A stretch of 64,000 nt of DNA, taken from the NCBI GenBank assembly GCA_049583715.1, contig JBAUWJ010000279.1, forward strand, positions 1-64,000. The letters run 5' to 3'. Below are positions 8,546 through 16,660 of this stretch, in pieces. The stretch's first letter is position 1; each line of letters starts with the position of its first letter. Source of the DNA: JAANXG01 sp049583715. Its GTDB lineage: Bacteria > Pseudomonadota > Gammaproteobacteria > Arenicellales > JAANXG01. The notes beneath the pieces were generated by a model. That model searched no databases, was not told the origin of the DNA, and saw nothing but the letters and a program-made list of their open reading frames with translations. The translations under genes were made by a program, and so were the position numbers.

Positions 8546-8673
8546 AACGAAGGGAGCAATGTGTCCGCATGGGCTGGGGAACGTCTCCGTCGACCGCCTC
8601 GGAGAAGGGATGCGGAGAGCGAGCCTACAGGGACGTATTCATGGCGTGTCGACGGAGACGTTCCCCAGCCCAT
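8546..8673. repeat. Long hairpin repeat, copy 1 (rnr-rlmB spacer)
   Basis: A 128-bp element. Positions 8569-8594 and 8648-8673 form a perfect 26-bp inverted repeat (left arm begins ATGGGCTGGGGAACGTC). The loop holds GAGCGAGCCTACAGGGACGT, shared with copies 2 and 3, and the left flank 8546-8568 carries AACGAAGGGAGC, also shared. It lies inside the presumed rnr-rlmB transcript, so it would fold in the mRNA. It takes up most of the 214-nt spacer; any open frames across it are palindromic artefacts. Confidence 0.93.
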
Positions 8674-8742
8674 GCCGCCGAGGTCTATTCGCTTGGTCAA
8701 ACGCCAAGGGAATGACGCCGATCTAGTCATACGCATGACCAC

Positions 8743-10923
8743 TCATCTCCTTCGCTTCTTCCCACGCTTCTTTCGCCCCTGCCCCGCACTGCCGTCAACC
8801 AGCTCGAAATCGATCTTCGCCTGATCGATATCGACCCGCACGACCCGGACCCGCACGTCGACCCCGATCTGAAACACCACCCCCGAGTGCTCGCCCGTCA
8901 GTCTCCGCTTCCTCGGATCATAATGGAAATAATCCTCCCCGAGCGCCGTCACGTGCACCAGACCCTCCACGTACAGATCGTTGAGCTCGACGAACAGGCC
9001 GAACTCCGCCACGCTGGCGACGACGCCGTCGAACACCTCGCCGACCTTGTCCATCATGAACTCCGTCTTCAGCCACTGGACGACGTCCCGCGTCGCGTCG
9101 TCCGCCCGCCGTTCGGTCACCGAGCAGTGCTCGGCCACGCGCTCGAGCTGCTCGTGGTCCACTGCCACCGCCTTGCCGTGGCCGATACGGTGCTTGATCA
9201 GACGATGCACCATGAGATCCGGATAGCGCCGGATGGGGGAAGTGAAATGCGTGTATCGCTCGAATCCGAGGGCGAAATGCTCCGACAGGTCCGCACTGTA
9301 CTCCGCCTGCTTCAGGCTCCGCAGCAGGGTCACCTGGACGATATGGGAAAACGGCTGATCCCGGCACTGGGCCACGACCTTCGCGAAGTCCTTCGGGGTC
9401 GGCTCCCTGCCGCCCGGCAAAGTCAAACCGAACTCGGCGAGAAAGGCACGTGCGTCCTCGATCTTATCGCCATCGGGTCTGTCGTGTATGCGGTAGATTC
9501 CGGGACCCCTGCTCTCCTCCAGAAAGTCCGCTGCGCACACGTTGGCCGCCAGCATGCACTCCTCGATCAACCGGTGGGCATCGTTGCGGCGCGTGGGCTC
9601 GATACGCTGTATCTTCCGCTCCTCGTCGAAGACAATTCGCGTTTCCGGTATTTCCAGCTCGATCGTGCCGTGCTTCAGTCGGCGCGAGTTGAGGACCTTC
9701 GACAAGGCATGAAGATCCTTCAGGTTCGGCAGCAGCTCCATCGTACGGACTTCCACACCGTCCTCCCCGCCCGACAGTGCGGCCGCGACGCTCGTATAGG
9801 TCAGACGCGCGTGAGAGCGCATCACCGCGGGCTCGAACCGATACTCGAGGATCTCGCCGGATACGCTGATACGCATCAGGCAGGCGAAGCACAGGCGGTC
9901 CACGTCGGGATTGAGCGAGCAGATGCCGTTCGACAACGCTTCCGGCAGCATCGGCACCACCCGCTCGGGGAAATAAACGGAATTACCGCGCAGGTGCGCT
10001 TCGCGATCGAGGGCGGCGGACTGCTCCACGTAATGGGAGACATCCGCGATGGCGACGATCAGATCCCACGAGCCGTCTCCCAGGCGGCGGGCGTATACCG
10101 CGTCGTCGAAATCCCTGGCGTCTTCCCCGTCGATCGTGACCAGCGGCAGGTCACGCAGGTCCCGGCGGCGGCCAATCTCGCCGGGAGACACCTCGCCGGG
10201 CACCCGGCGGGCCTCCTTTGAAACGGGCCCCGGCCATTGATGCGGAATATCGTACTTTCGTATGGCGATCTCGATCTCCATGCCGGGTTCCATATGCTCG
10301 CCGAGAACCTCTCGAATCTTCCCTACCGCCTGCATGCCCTTCTCCGGCTGGCGAGTGATCTCCACCACCACGATCTGTCCGTGGGCGGCCTTCCCGCGCG
10401 CGTCTTCAGGGACGAAGATATCCTGACTGATCCGGGTGTTGTCCGGAATCACGAATGACAGCCGGTCCTCGATGCAAAGCCGCCCCACCACCGTCTCGTT
10501 GCCGCGCTCGAGGACTTCGACGATGGCGCCCTCGGGTCTGCCTCGATGATCGATCCTCCGGACCTTGGCCAGCGCAGTGTCGCCGTGCAGCACCTTGCGC
10601 ATCTCCTTCGCCGACAGGAACAGATCCTGACCACCGTGCTCAGGGATCAGAAAACCGTATCCGTCGGGGTGACCCTGCACCCGGCCCCGTACCATGTCGG
10701 AGCGACCGGGGAGGAAATACCGGCCGACGCGGTCTACGAGCACCTGCCCATCCGCCATCATGCGCTCCAGGCGGCCGAGCAGCTCGTCACGGTTGGCACC
10801 CTTGCGCACGGCGAACTCCTGGAAGAGCGTGTGCTCGGGAACGGGCTTTCCGCGTCTCTCCAGGTATCTCAGGATCTCTTTACGCGGCGGGGCGGGCGCA
10901 TTGCGGGCTTGCTTCGTTGACAT
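8743..10923 (-). CDS. rnr: Ribonuclease R
   Basis: A processive 3'-5' exoribonuclease that degrades structured RNA. The 726 residues show an N-terminal winged-helix region, cold-shock OB folds (GRVQGHPDGYGFLIPE), the RNB catalytic domain with the aspartate cluster DGEDARDFDDAV near residue 250, and a C-terminal S1 domain (VFDGVVASVAEFGLFVEL) ending in a basic tail GRKKRGKKRRR. No Shine-Dalgarno is visible before the ATG at 10923. It is the promoter-proximal gene of the minus-strand run that continues through rlmB and pncC. Confidence 0.97.
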   Translation of the reverse strand: MSTKQARNAPAPPRKEILRYLERRGKPVPEHTLFQEFAVRKGANRDELLGRLERMMADGQVLVDRVGRYFLPGRSDMVRGRVQGHPDGYGFLIPEHGGQDLFLSAKEMRKVLHGDTALAKVRRIDHRGRPEGAIVEVLERGNETVVGRLCIEDRLSFVIPDNTRISQDIFVPEDARGKAAHGQIVVVEITRQPEKGMQAVGKIREVLGEHMEPGMEIEIAIRKYDIPHQWPGPVSKEARRVPGEVSPGEIGRRRDLRDLPLVTIDGEDARDFDDAVYARRLGDGSWDLIVAIADVSHYVEQSAALDREAHLRGNSVYFPERVVPMLPEALSNGICSLNPDVDRLCFACLMRISVSGEILEYRFEPAVMRSHARLTYTSVAAALSGGEDGVEVRTMELLPNLKDLHALSKVLNSRRLKHGTIELEIPETRIVFDEERKIQRIEPTRRNDAHRLIEECMLAANVCAADFLEESRGPGIYRIHDRPDGDKIEDARAFLAEFGLTLPGGREPTPKDFAKVVAQCRDQPFSHIVQVTLLRSLKQAEYSADLSEHFALGFERYTHFTSPIRRYPDLMVHRLIKHRIGHGKAVAVDHEQLERVAEHCSVTERRADDATRDVVQWLKTEFMMDKVGEVFDGVVASVAEFGLFVELNDLYVEGLVHVTALGEDYFHYDPRKRRLTGEHSGVVFQIGVDVRVRVVRVDIDQAKIDFELVDGSAGQGRKKRGKKRRR

Positions 10924-10983
10924 AATTATGGGCAGTCGGTAGAGTTCGGCCGCTTCGTACCGTTGTGGAACGAAGGATACTGT

Positions 10984-11070
10984 GCCGAGGTGGCGGAATT
11001 GGTAGACGCGCTAGCTTCAGGTGCTAGTGGGGGCAACCCCGTGGAGGTTCAAGTCCTCTCCTCGGTACCA
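10984..11070 (+). tRNA. tRNA-Leu (anticodon CAG)
   Basis: An 87-nt class II tRNA with acceptor stem GCCGAGG/CCTCGGT, the D-arm GGCGGAATTGGTAGACGC typical of tRNA-Leu, anticodon loop TTCAGGT giving CAG, variable arm GGGGGCAACCCC and encoded CCA at 11068-11070. It is divergent from rnr with only 60 nt between, the arrangement seen in Pseudomonas-type genomes. A GATACT hexamer close upstream may be its -10. Confidence 0.97.
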
Positions 11071-11151
11071 GCGTTCGAATCTCTCCTTCATTGCAACGTT
11101 TCTTGATTTCAGAATCCGGTCTGCGCCACTCCGCGGGGAGCTGCGGCACAC

Positions 11152-12582
11152 ATGTTGAGTGAGCTGCTGCGCGAACCCCTCGAGAGCGCCCTCTCCGGCC
11201 CCGACACCTGCCTGGAGCGGGCCCGTCAGGTCGGCGAATCCTACAGGCTGCTGAACCGCGAACAGGTCGGCGCCGCCGATCTGCTCGAGCTGAAGTTCGC
11301 GAGCATGAATTGGCGGCGAAACCTGCTGGCGCGCCTCGGCGAGGATCCGCCGCCCTGGTTGAGCACCGATGATAGCACCTTGGGCGACATCGTCGGCGCG
11401 CTCAATTGCCGCCTCACCGACGAGGCCATCGTCAAGCTGGCCCGGAAGACGGGCCCGAAGCCGGCCCATTACCTGCTGGCCCTTCAAGGTGAACGCTCCG
11501 CCAATGCCCCCGAACATCACGCTCTCGCCGGTCCGGGGATCACCCTGAAGATACAGGCCAACCGCAACTCCGCCTGGCCGTTCGAGCGGTGGAAGCGCAA
11601 ACCCGAGTTCAGCGTATACGAATTCGCGGACGGCGGCGTGAATTTCCGCGGCGTCCATTTCCTGCCCGGCGACGTGCTGTTGTCGAACGTCAATATCGAC
11701 GGCAACGGCGTGTACACGACCCTGAGCGACCCCACCCGCTTCTCTTCTCACGCCGCGGTTTTCGCCATTCTCGAGGACGGCGGCAGGCGCTACCCCGCGG
11801 TTGTAGAGACCTACGAGAAGGGCGTGCGCGCGGTGCCCCTGAACGTCTTTCTCGGCCCCCGGTTCTGCGCCTATGTCGAAGTCTACCGGCACAAGGACCT
11901 CGAGGCCTCTCACGGCGCTGCCATCAACCGCGCGGCCATCGAGATGATGAGCCGGGCCCGCGGTTACAACTTCGACTCCAGATCCGACGACCCGGACTAC
12001 GTCTCCTGCTGCAGTGTCGGCCGGCAGATTCATCTCGACGCGGGCCTTCGACCCGTCCGGCCCAGAAGCACCATAGAGAACCCCGCCATCCGCGCCAACC
12101 TGGAGAAGCTCGAGTTCACCTTCTTCGATTTCTTTGCACCGGTGGACTACCTCCTCGACGATAACTTCAAGTGCGTGGGCTGGGTCGACAACCACCAGTT
12201 CCCGGACCTGCTCGCTCGCGAGCTGGTCGAGGCTTACTTCCGCGAGCTCTTCGCGACCCGCACGTTGAACCCGAAGCGTCTGCCGCTGATGGGCCATATC
12301 AATCGCTGGGGTATTGGTCACATCCGCCGGCAAACCGTCCTGGGCAAGGCCATCAGCGCCGTGGAAGGGTTCGATGACGTCTCACTCCCGCGGGGCCCCG
12401 CCCCGCTGATGGCCGTCATCACCATTGTCGAGGCACAGCTCGGCAAAGTCGTCAAGCAGACCCGGCGTTGGCTGGACAGCGTCGAGCTGCCGGAAGGCTA
12501 CTTCTCCCTCTCCGAGTTCTCCCGCCGGCCGGCCGTACGCCATCACCTCGAATCGAGTCTCAAGCTCGCCTGGCTGGAATGA
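11152..12582 (+). CDS. YiiX/YebB-like permuted NlpC/P60 (papain-fold) protein
   Basis: A 476-residue cytoplasmic-looking protein without a signal peptide. From about residue 168 it matches the permuted papain-like hydrolase plan: a GDV strand at 173-175, the catalytic histidine in SSH at 198-200 followed by VVETYEKGVRAVPL, then YNFD near 272 and a cysteine pair at 286-287 (SCCS) where the catalytic cysteine is expected. Relatives act on peptide or lipid amide bonds; the substrate here is unknown. The first 165 residues and the last 130 are extensions I do not recognise. A GGGGAG ribosome site lies about 11 nt before the ATG. It sits alone between tRNA-Leu and a repeat-rich spacer. Family assignment is fair, function open. 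Confidence 0.65.
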   Translation: MLSELLREPLESALSGPDTCLERARQVGESYRLLNREQVGAADLLELKFASMNWRRNLLARLGEDPPPWLSTDDSTLGDIVGALNCRLTDEAIVKLARKTGPKPAHYLLALQGERSANAPEHHALAGPGITLKIQANRNSAWPFERWKRKPEFSVYEFADGGVNFRGVHFLPGDVLLSNVNIDGNGVYTTLSDPTRFSSHAAVFAILEDGGRRYPAVVETYEKGVRAVPLNVFLGPRFCAYVEVYRHKDLEASHGAAINRAAIEMMSRARGYNFDSRSDDPDYVSCCSVGRQIHLDAGLRPVRPRSTIENPAIRANLEKLEFTFFDFFAPVDYLLDDNFKCVGWVDNHQFPDLLARELVEAYFRELFATRTLNPKRLPLMGHINRWGIGHIRRQTVLGKAISAVEGFDDVSLPRGPAPLMAVITIVEAQLGKVVKQTRRWLDSVELPEGYFSLSEFSRRPAVRHHLESSLKLAWLE

Positions 12583-12651
12583 TCCCGGCCCAAGCGCGAC
12601 TCGGGTTCCGGACTTCGTCCCACCTCCTGCGCCCCTGGAGTTGTCCCGCCA

Positions 12652-12678
12652 GCGGGAGAGGGAATGCCGAAGCGCATC
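12652..12678 (+). repeat. 27-bp direct repeat, first copy
   Basis: Begins GCGGGAGAGGGAATGCCGAA and matches 13028-13054 at 26 of 27 positions. The pair brackets the nested element and the 23-bp-arm hairpin. Confidence 0.85.
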
Positions 12679-12679
12679 C

Positions 12680-12813
12680 GGGGAAACTCTGACTAATCGT
12701 TTACGTTGTCATTGCGAGCGCAGCGAAGCAACCCAGGATGCCTGCCATTGCACGCTTTCTGGATTGCTTCGTCGCGTCGCTCCTCGCAATGACAGCATCA
12801 ATCAGAGCTTCCC
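12680..12813. repeat. Nested inverted-repeat element with CATTGCGAG core
   Basis: The inner element 12707-12794 has complementary ends beginning TGTCATTGCGAGCG and ending CTCCTCGCAATGACA, with inner AGCGAAGCAA and TTGCTTCG motifs; this CATTGCGAG palindrome is a widespread small repeat of bacterial genomes. It sits inside outer arms (12680-12697 and 12797-12813) that read GGGGAAACTCTGA and TCAGAGCTTCCC, giving one repeat inserted within another or a single long imperfect palindrome. Confidence 0.8.
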
Positions 12814-12890
12814 TAGTGTACTCCGTCAAACAGTCTGTAACTTATCGGGACTTGCCGTTGCGGATTGAACTGTTCCATGGAGCATCGAAA

Positions 12891-12959
12891 GGGTGTCGCC
12901 AGGGTCTTTTTCACCAAGCGAGTATCGGGGAGCGACTGAAAAAGACCCCGGCGACGCCC
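12891..12959. repeat. Hairpin with 23-bp arms
   Basis: Arms 12891-12913 and 12937-12959 pair at 21 of 23 positions, the two mismatches being G-T type. The left arm begins GGGTGTCGCCAGGGTCTTTT. The 23-nt loop is unrelated to the other hairpin family, but the design (short loop, long arm with a run of T, C and G) is alike. Confidence 0.85.
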
Positions 12960-13027
12960 GTTTCCGGATCGGGGCTACCGTCATCCCGGCCTGAAGTAAT
13001 TTGCATTATTTCTGGCGGGGTACACTA

Positions 13028-13054
13028 GCGGGAGAGTGAATGCCGAAGCGCATC
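13028..13054 (+). repeat. 27-bp direct repeat, second copy
   Basis: Begins GCGGGAGAGTGAATGCCGAA; one mismatch to 12652-12678. It lies 23 bp before copy 2 of the long hairpin family. A looser relative (CGAGAGAGGGAACGCTGAAA) precedes copy 3 near 19110-19129. Confidence 0.8.
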
Positions 13055-13077
13055 GAGCCTGGCCAACACGTTCCCGA

Positions 13078-13203
13078 AACGAAGGGAGCGGTGTTCAGGC
13101 ATGGGCTGGGGACAGTCTTTGTCGACCGTCTCGGGGCAGGAGCCGAGAGCGAGCCTACACGGACGTACTTGCGGCGTGGCGACAAAGACTGTCCCCAGGC
13201 CAT
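13078..13203. repeat. Long hairpin repeat, copy 2
   Basis: A 126-bp element. Arms 13101-13126 and 13178-13203 pair at 24 of 26 positions, using a different arm sequence from copy 1 (GGGGACAGTCTTTGTCG). The loop has CTCGG/CCGAG as an inner stem and the shared GAGCGAGCCTACACGGACGT. The left flank 13078-13100 shares AACGAAGGGAGCGG. Confidence 0.93.
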
Positions 13204-13325
13204 GCTTTCCCATGGCCCCTTCAACTACCCGGGACTCGCTACTACAATAACCCGCTATTGCGTCCTCTGACCAGCATCATTAGAAGAGCCTTTCAAACCA
13301 TCCATCTTCCATTCCCGGAGACCTC

Positions 13326-15752
13326 ATGAAATCTCATGCCAGAGTCGTCATCATCGGCGGCGGCGTCGTTGGTTGCAGCGTCCTTTACCACCTCGCGCGT
13401 GCCGGGTGGACCGACGCCGTGCTGCTGGAGCGCTCCGAGTTGACGTCAGGCTCGACCTGGCATGCCGCCGGCGGCGTTCACACCCTCAACGGCGACCCGA
13501 ACGTGGCGAAACTGCAGCAGTACACCATCGAGCTGTACAAAGAGATCGAGCAGATGTCCGGCCAGTCCTGCGGATTGCACCTCACCGGCGGCATCATGCT
13601 GGCAGGCACCGAGGAGCGGCTCGACTGGCTGAAGATGGCCCATGCACGCGGTCGCTACCTCGGCATGGAGACGGAGATTATCTCTGTGTCCGAAGCCGTC
13701 GAGATGATGCCTCTCGTAGAGCCGAAGTACTTTGTCGGCGGCATGTTCGACAGGCACGAAGGTCATCTCGATCCGTCCGGCGTCACCCACGCCTACGCCA
13801 AGTCCGCCCGCAAGCTCGGTGCCACCATCCATACCCAGACCCGGGTCGAGCACATCGAGCAGGGGCCAGACGATAGCTGGCTGCTGCATACCAACCAGGG
13901 CTCGATTCACTGCGAGCATGTCGTGAATGCCGGCGGTCTGTGGGCCCGGGAAGTGGGACGAATGGTGGGTATCGAGCTTCCCGTTCTGGCGATGGAGCAT
14001 ATGTACCTGCTCACCGACGAGATGCCCGAAGTGGTGGAGTTCGACCGGGCTGCCGGCCGCGAGCTGCCCCACGTCATCGACTTCGAGGGCGAGCTGTACC
14101 TGCGTCAGGAGAGAACCGGCATGCTGATGGGCACCTATGAAAAGGCCTGCCGCCCGTGGTCCGAGGACACCACGCCCTGGAACTTCGATACCGAGTTGCT
14201 CCAGCCGGATCTCGACCGTATCGCCCCCTCGCTCGAGGTCGGCTTCGAGCACTTCCCGGCGTTCGCCACCGCCGGCATACGTCAGGTCATCAACGGGCCG
14301 TTCACGTTCGCGCCGGACGGCAACCCCCTGATCGGGCCGGTCAAGGGGTTGCACAACTACTGGGCAGCCTGCGGCGTCATGGCAGGCTTCAGCCAGGGCG
14401 GCGGCGTCGGCCTCGCCCTGTCCAACTGGATGGTGCACGGCGACCCGGGTTTCGACGTGTGGGCCATGGACGTGTCTCGCTATGGAGACTGGATACGGCC
14501 GGCGTACACCAACGCCAAGGTCCGCGAGAACTACTCACGCCGTTTCCGGATCCAGTTCCCCAACGAAGAGCTGCCGGCCGGCCGGCCCCTGAAGACCACC
14601 CCGATCTACGACGAGTTGAAGCGCCGCCATGCCGTCTTCGGCGATTCCTGGGGCCTGGAGCACGCTCTTTGGTTTGCGCCGGACGCCGACAGCGCCCGGG
14701 ACGTATTCAGCTTCAAGCGTTCCAACGACTTCGAGCACGTGGGCGAGGAATGCAAAGCCGTTCGCGAGCACGTGGGCATGCTGGAGATCTCGAACTTCGC
14801 CAACTACGAAGTCTCGGGTCGCGGCGCGGCCGCGTGGCTGGACCGGCTCCTGGCGAACAAGCTGCCGAAGCGCGGCCGCATGGCGCTGTGCCCGATGCTC
14901 AACCATGACGGGCGCATCATCGGAGATTTCACCCTCGCCAGGCTCGACGACAACCATTTTTATCTCACGGGATCGGGCGTCGCCGAGCAGTACCATATGC
15001 GCTGGTTCCTCGAGCAGCTCCCGGACGATGGCGTGCAGCTCACGAGCCGCAGCATGGATATGCTCGGACTTCAGATCGCCGGTCCCCAGGCGCGGCGGCT
15101 GCTGCAGCGCCTGACGAAGCGCGACGTCTCGGCCGGGGCTCTCAGGTTCATGGCGTTCGACCGGTTCGACATCGGCATGGTGCCCGCTCTCGTGGGACGG
15201 GTCAGCTTTACCGGCGAGCTGGGCTACGAGATCTGGGTCCGCCCGGAATACCAGCGTACCCTCTTCCACTCGTTATGGGATACCGGTCAGGATCTCGGGC
15301 TGCGCCTGTTCGGTGGGCGCGCCCTCAACAGTCTCAGGCTCGAAAAGAGCTGGGGTGCATGGGCCACCGAGTACCGGCCCATCTACACGCCCTTCGAGGC
15401 CGGTATGGAGCGCTTCATCGATCTGGACAAGGGCGATTTCATCGGCAGGGAAGCCGCCCTGCGTGCCCGCGGCGAGCCGCTCCAGCAGAAGCTGGTCACC
15501 CTCGTGGTGGACGCGGCGGACGCGGACGTCATCGGCGACGAGCCGATATTGCGCGGCAGCGAGGCGGTTGGCTGGGTCACCTCCGGAGGCTATGCGCACT
15601 ACACGCGCAAGTCGGTGGCCATGGGATACATACGGGTGGCGCATCTCGACGAGGATGCGCCATACGCGGTGGAGATCCTGGGCGACATGCGGCCGGCGAG
15701 AATCCAGGCACAGCCGCTATACGATCCCAGCGCCGCCAGGATGCGCGGTTGA
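13326..15752 (+). CDS. FAD-dependent oxidoreductase fused to GcvT aminomethyltransferase (dimethylglycine/sarcosine dehydrogenase-like)
   Basis: An 808-residue two-module enzyme. The N-terminal DAO domain has the FAD dinucleotide motif VVIIGGGVVGCSVLYHLA, GSTWHAAGG, and a C-terminal FAD contact GVMAGFSQGGGVG near residue 352. A linker domain follows at about 385-440. The second half is a GcvT-type folate-binding module (GRVSFTGELGYEIWVRPEY; SLRLEKSWGAWATEYRP) with a GcvT C-terminal barrel. Family members oxidatively demethylate N-methylglycines and hand the methyl carbon to tetrahydrofolate. The exact substrate cannot be read from sequence. GGAG lies 8 nt before the ATG. No transporter or partner demethylase is adjacent. 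Confidence 0.88.
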   Translation: MKSHARVVIIGGGVVGCSVLYHLARAGWTDAVLLERSELTSGSTWHAAGGVHTLNGDPNVAKLQQYTIELYKEIEQMSGQSCGLHLTGGIMLAGTEERLDWLKMAHARGRYLGMETEIISVSEAVEMMPLVEPKYFVGGMFDRHEGHLDPSGVTHAYAKSARKLGATIHTQTRVEHIEQGPDDSWLLHTNQGSIHCEHVVNAGGLWAREVGRMVGIELPVLAMEHMYLLTDEMPEVVEFDRAAGRELPHVIDFEGELYLRQERTGMLMGTYEKACRPWSEDTTPWNFDTELLQPDLDRIAPSLEVGFEHFPAFATAGIRQVINGPFTFAPDGNPLIGPVKGLHNYWAACGVMAGFSQGGGVGLALSNWMVHGDPGFDVWAMDVSRYGDWIRPAYTNAKVRENYSRRFRIQFPNEELPAGRPLKTTPIYDELKRRHAVFGDSWGLEHALWFAPDADSARDVFSFKRSNDFEHVGEECKAVREHVGMLEISNFANYEVSGRGAAAWLDRLLANKLPKRGRMALCPMLNHDGRIIGDFTLARLDDNHFYLTGSGVAEQYHMRWFLEQLPDDGVQLTSRSMDMLGLQIAGPQARRLLQRLTKRDVSAGALRFMAFDRFDIGMVPALVGRVSFTGELGYEIWVRPEYQRTLFHSLWDTGQDLGLRLFGGRALNSLRLEKSWGAWATEYRPIYTPFEAGMERFIDLDKGDFIGREAALRARGEPLQQKLVTLVVDAADADVIGDEPILRGSEAVGWVTSGGYAHYTRKSVAMGYIRVAHLDEDAPYAVEILGDMRPARIQAQPLYDPSAARMRG

Positions 15753-15762
15753 CGAAAGGGGT

Positions 15763-15778
15763 GCGGGTGAGCGCCCGC
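15763..15778. terminator. Short hairpin between convergent genes
   Basis: GCGGG/CCCGC (15763-15767 with 15774-15778) lies in the 30-nt gap between the FAD/GcvT gene and the convergent mipA-like gene. There is no T-run on either strand, so termination is only a possibility. Confidence 0.3.
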
Positions 15779-15782
15779 GGCG

Positions 15783-16640
15783 TCAGTAGCGCAGCACGTC
15801 CTGGTCGGGCACCCTCACCATGCGCTTCGACTTCGCGATGAACCAGGCCATGACGAGCCCCGCCGACAGGTTGCCGTCCTTCTTGACCAACGGGCTGTCC
15901 GAGAAGACCGCGTCGCTGACGTTGTCATAGCGGACAAAGGCGCCTATCCAGCTCTTCCCGAGACGGCCCACGGCGCTCAAGGTGAAGCGCGTGCCGGCAT
16001 AGCCACCCGCGGCGTTGTACGCCGGCCTGGTGGGCGTAGCGAACCTCGGGGCAACGGTATAGAAGTAGTCGTGCAGCTCGTTCGAGCCGAGCTCGATCCC
16101 GCCGGTCATCGACACGCGCCAGAACCGTTCCGCAAAACGCACGTTGCGCTGGTACGTCAGCTTGGGCGACGATGCGAAGCCGATCTGGTCGAGTCCCGAG
16201 TTCACCGCGAAGACGCTGCGCACCGGGAGGGTGAGCAAGAGCCGCTGCTCGTGCCGCGGCTTGTCCCACAGGTCGATCGTCACAGACGGTCCGAGCTGAA
16301 AGGTGAGACCCAGGCTCGGCATGCCTTCCCTGCCCTTGACGTCCCCCTTGGATGCCGGCACCGTGCCGTCGGCACTGAAATCCAGTATGAATCGGTCCGA
16401 TTTCAAAAACAGGCCGCGCACCCCCTGCTCGTCGACCTTGAAGATCTTGCCGTGATACAGCGGGTATACGAACGGCACCGGCAGCACACGATTATCCGCC
16501 GCACCGCGGTAGTACGGCAGGTCGAGCACTCCCGCACCCACGCCGATCTCCCACAGGGGCCGCTCCGCGGCTCGCGCGGTCACGCCGTAGACGGCGCACA
16601 GGAACGCCAGGGCGGCGACCATCAGTCGAAAGGGCTTCAC
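15783..16640 (-). CDS. MipA/OmpV family outer-membrane protein
   Basis: A 285-residue protein with an N-terminal signal peptide (KPFRLMVAALAFLCAVYGV, cleavage near ARA-AE) and a beta-barrel body of alternating strands, including GAGVLDLPYYRGA, VPFVYPLYHGKIFKVDEQG and a final aromatic strand. These are MipA/OmpV hallmarks; MipA is a scaffold linking murein synthase and hydrolase in E. coli, while other members are porin-like. A GTG start at 16640 is chosen because it gives the basic n-region and has GGGGAG about 10 nt upstream; an ATG at 16622 is the alternative. It begins 20 nt after the SDR gene and is probably its operon partner. Confidence 0.85.
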   Translation of the reverse strand: MKPFRLMVAALAFLCAVYGVTARAAERPLWEIGVGAGVLDLPYYRGAADNRVLPVPFVYPLYHGKIFKVDEQGVRGLFLKSDRFILDFSADGTVPASKGDVKGREGMPSLGLTFQLGPSVTIDLWDKPRHEQRLLLTLPVRSVFAVNSGLDQIGFASSPKLTYQRNVRFAERFWRVSMTGGIELGSNELHDYFYTVAPRFATPTRPAYNAAGGYAGTRFTLSAVGRLGKSWIGAFVRYDNVSDAVFSDSPLVKKDGNLSAGLVMAWFIAKSKRMVRVPDQDVLRY

Positions 16641-16660
16641 GAAGGCTCGCGCTCCCCGGC

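Larger units (their letters stand above)
12583..13325. other. 743-bp spacer built from repeats, no gene
   Basis: No credible coding sequence is present. It contains, in order, a 27-bp direct repeat (first copy), a nested inverted-repeat element at 12680-12813, a 23-bp-armed hairpin at 12891-12959, the second copy of the direct repeat, and copy 2 of the long hairpin family. Together they suggest a landing site for small non-autonomous repeats. Confidence 0.85.

Noticed and set aside
8518..8824. Short open frames on both strands of hairpin copy 1
   Set aside because: The palindrome makes matching frames on both strands; similar peptides appear at all three repeat copies because the DNA repeat is shared, not because a protein is conserved.
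12583..13325. CRISPR array
   Set aside because: Repeats are few, differ in type and are mostly palindromic, with no regular spacers and no cas genes in the window.
13326..15752. DMSP demethylase (DmdA)
   Set aside because: DmdA is a GcvT-fold protein without the large FAD module; here the full DAO domain with GGGVVG motif indicates an amine-demethylating dehydrogenase.
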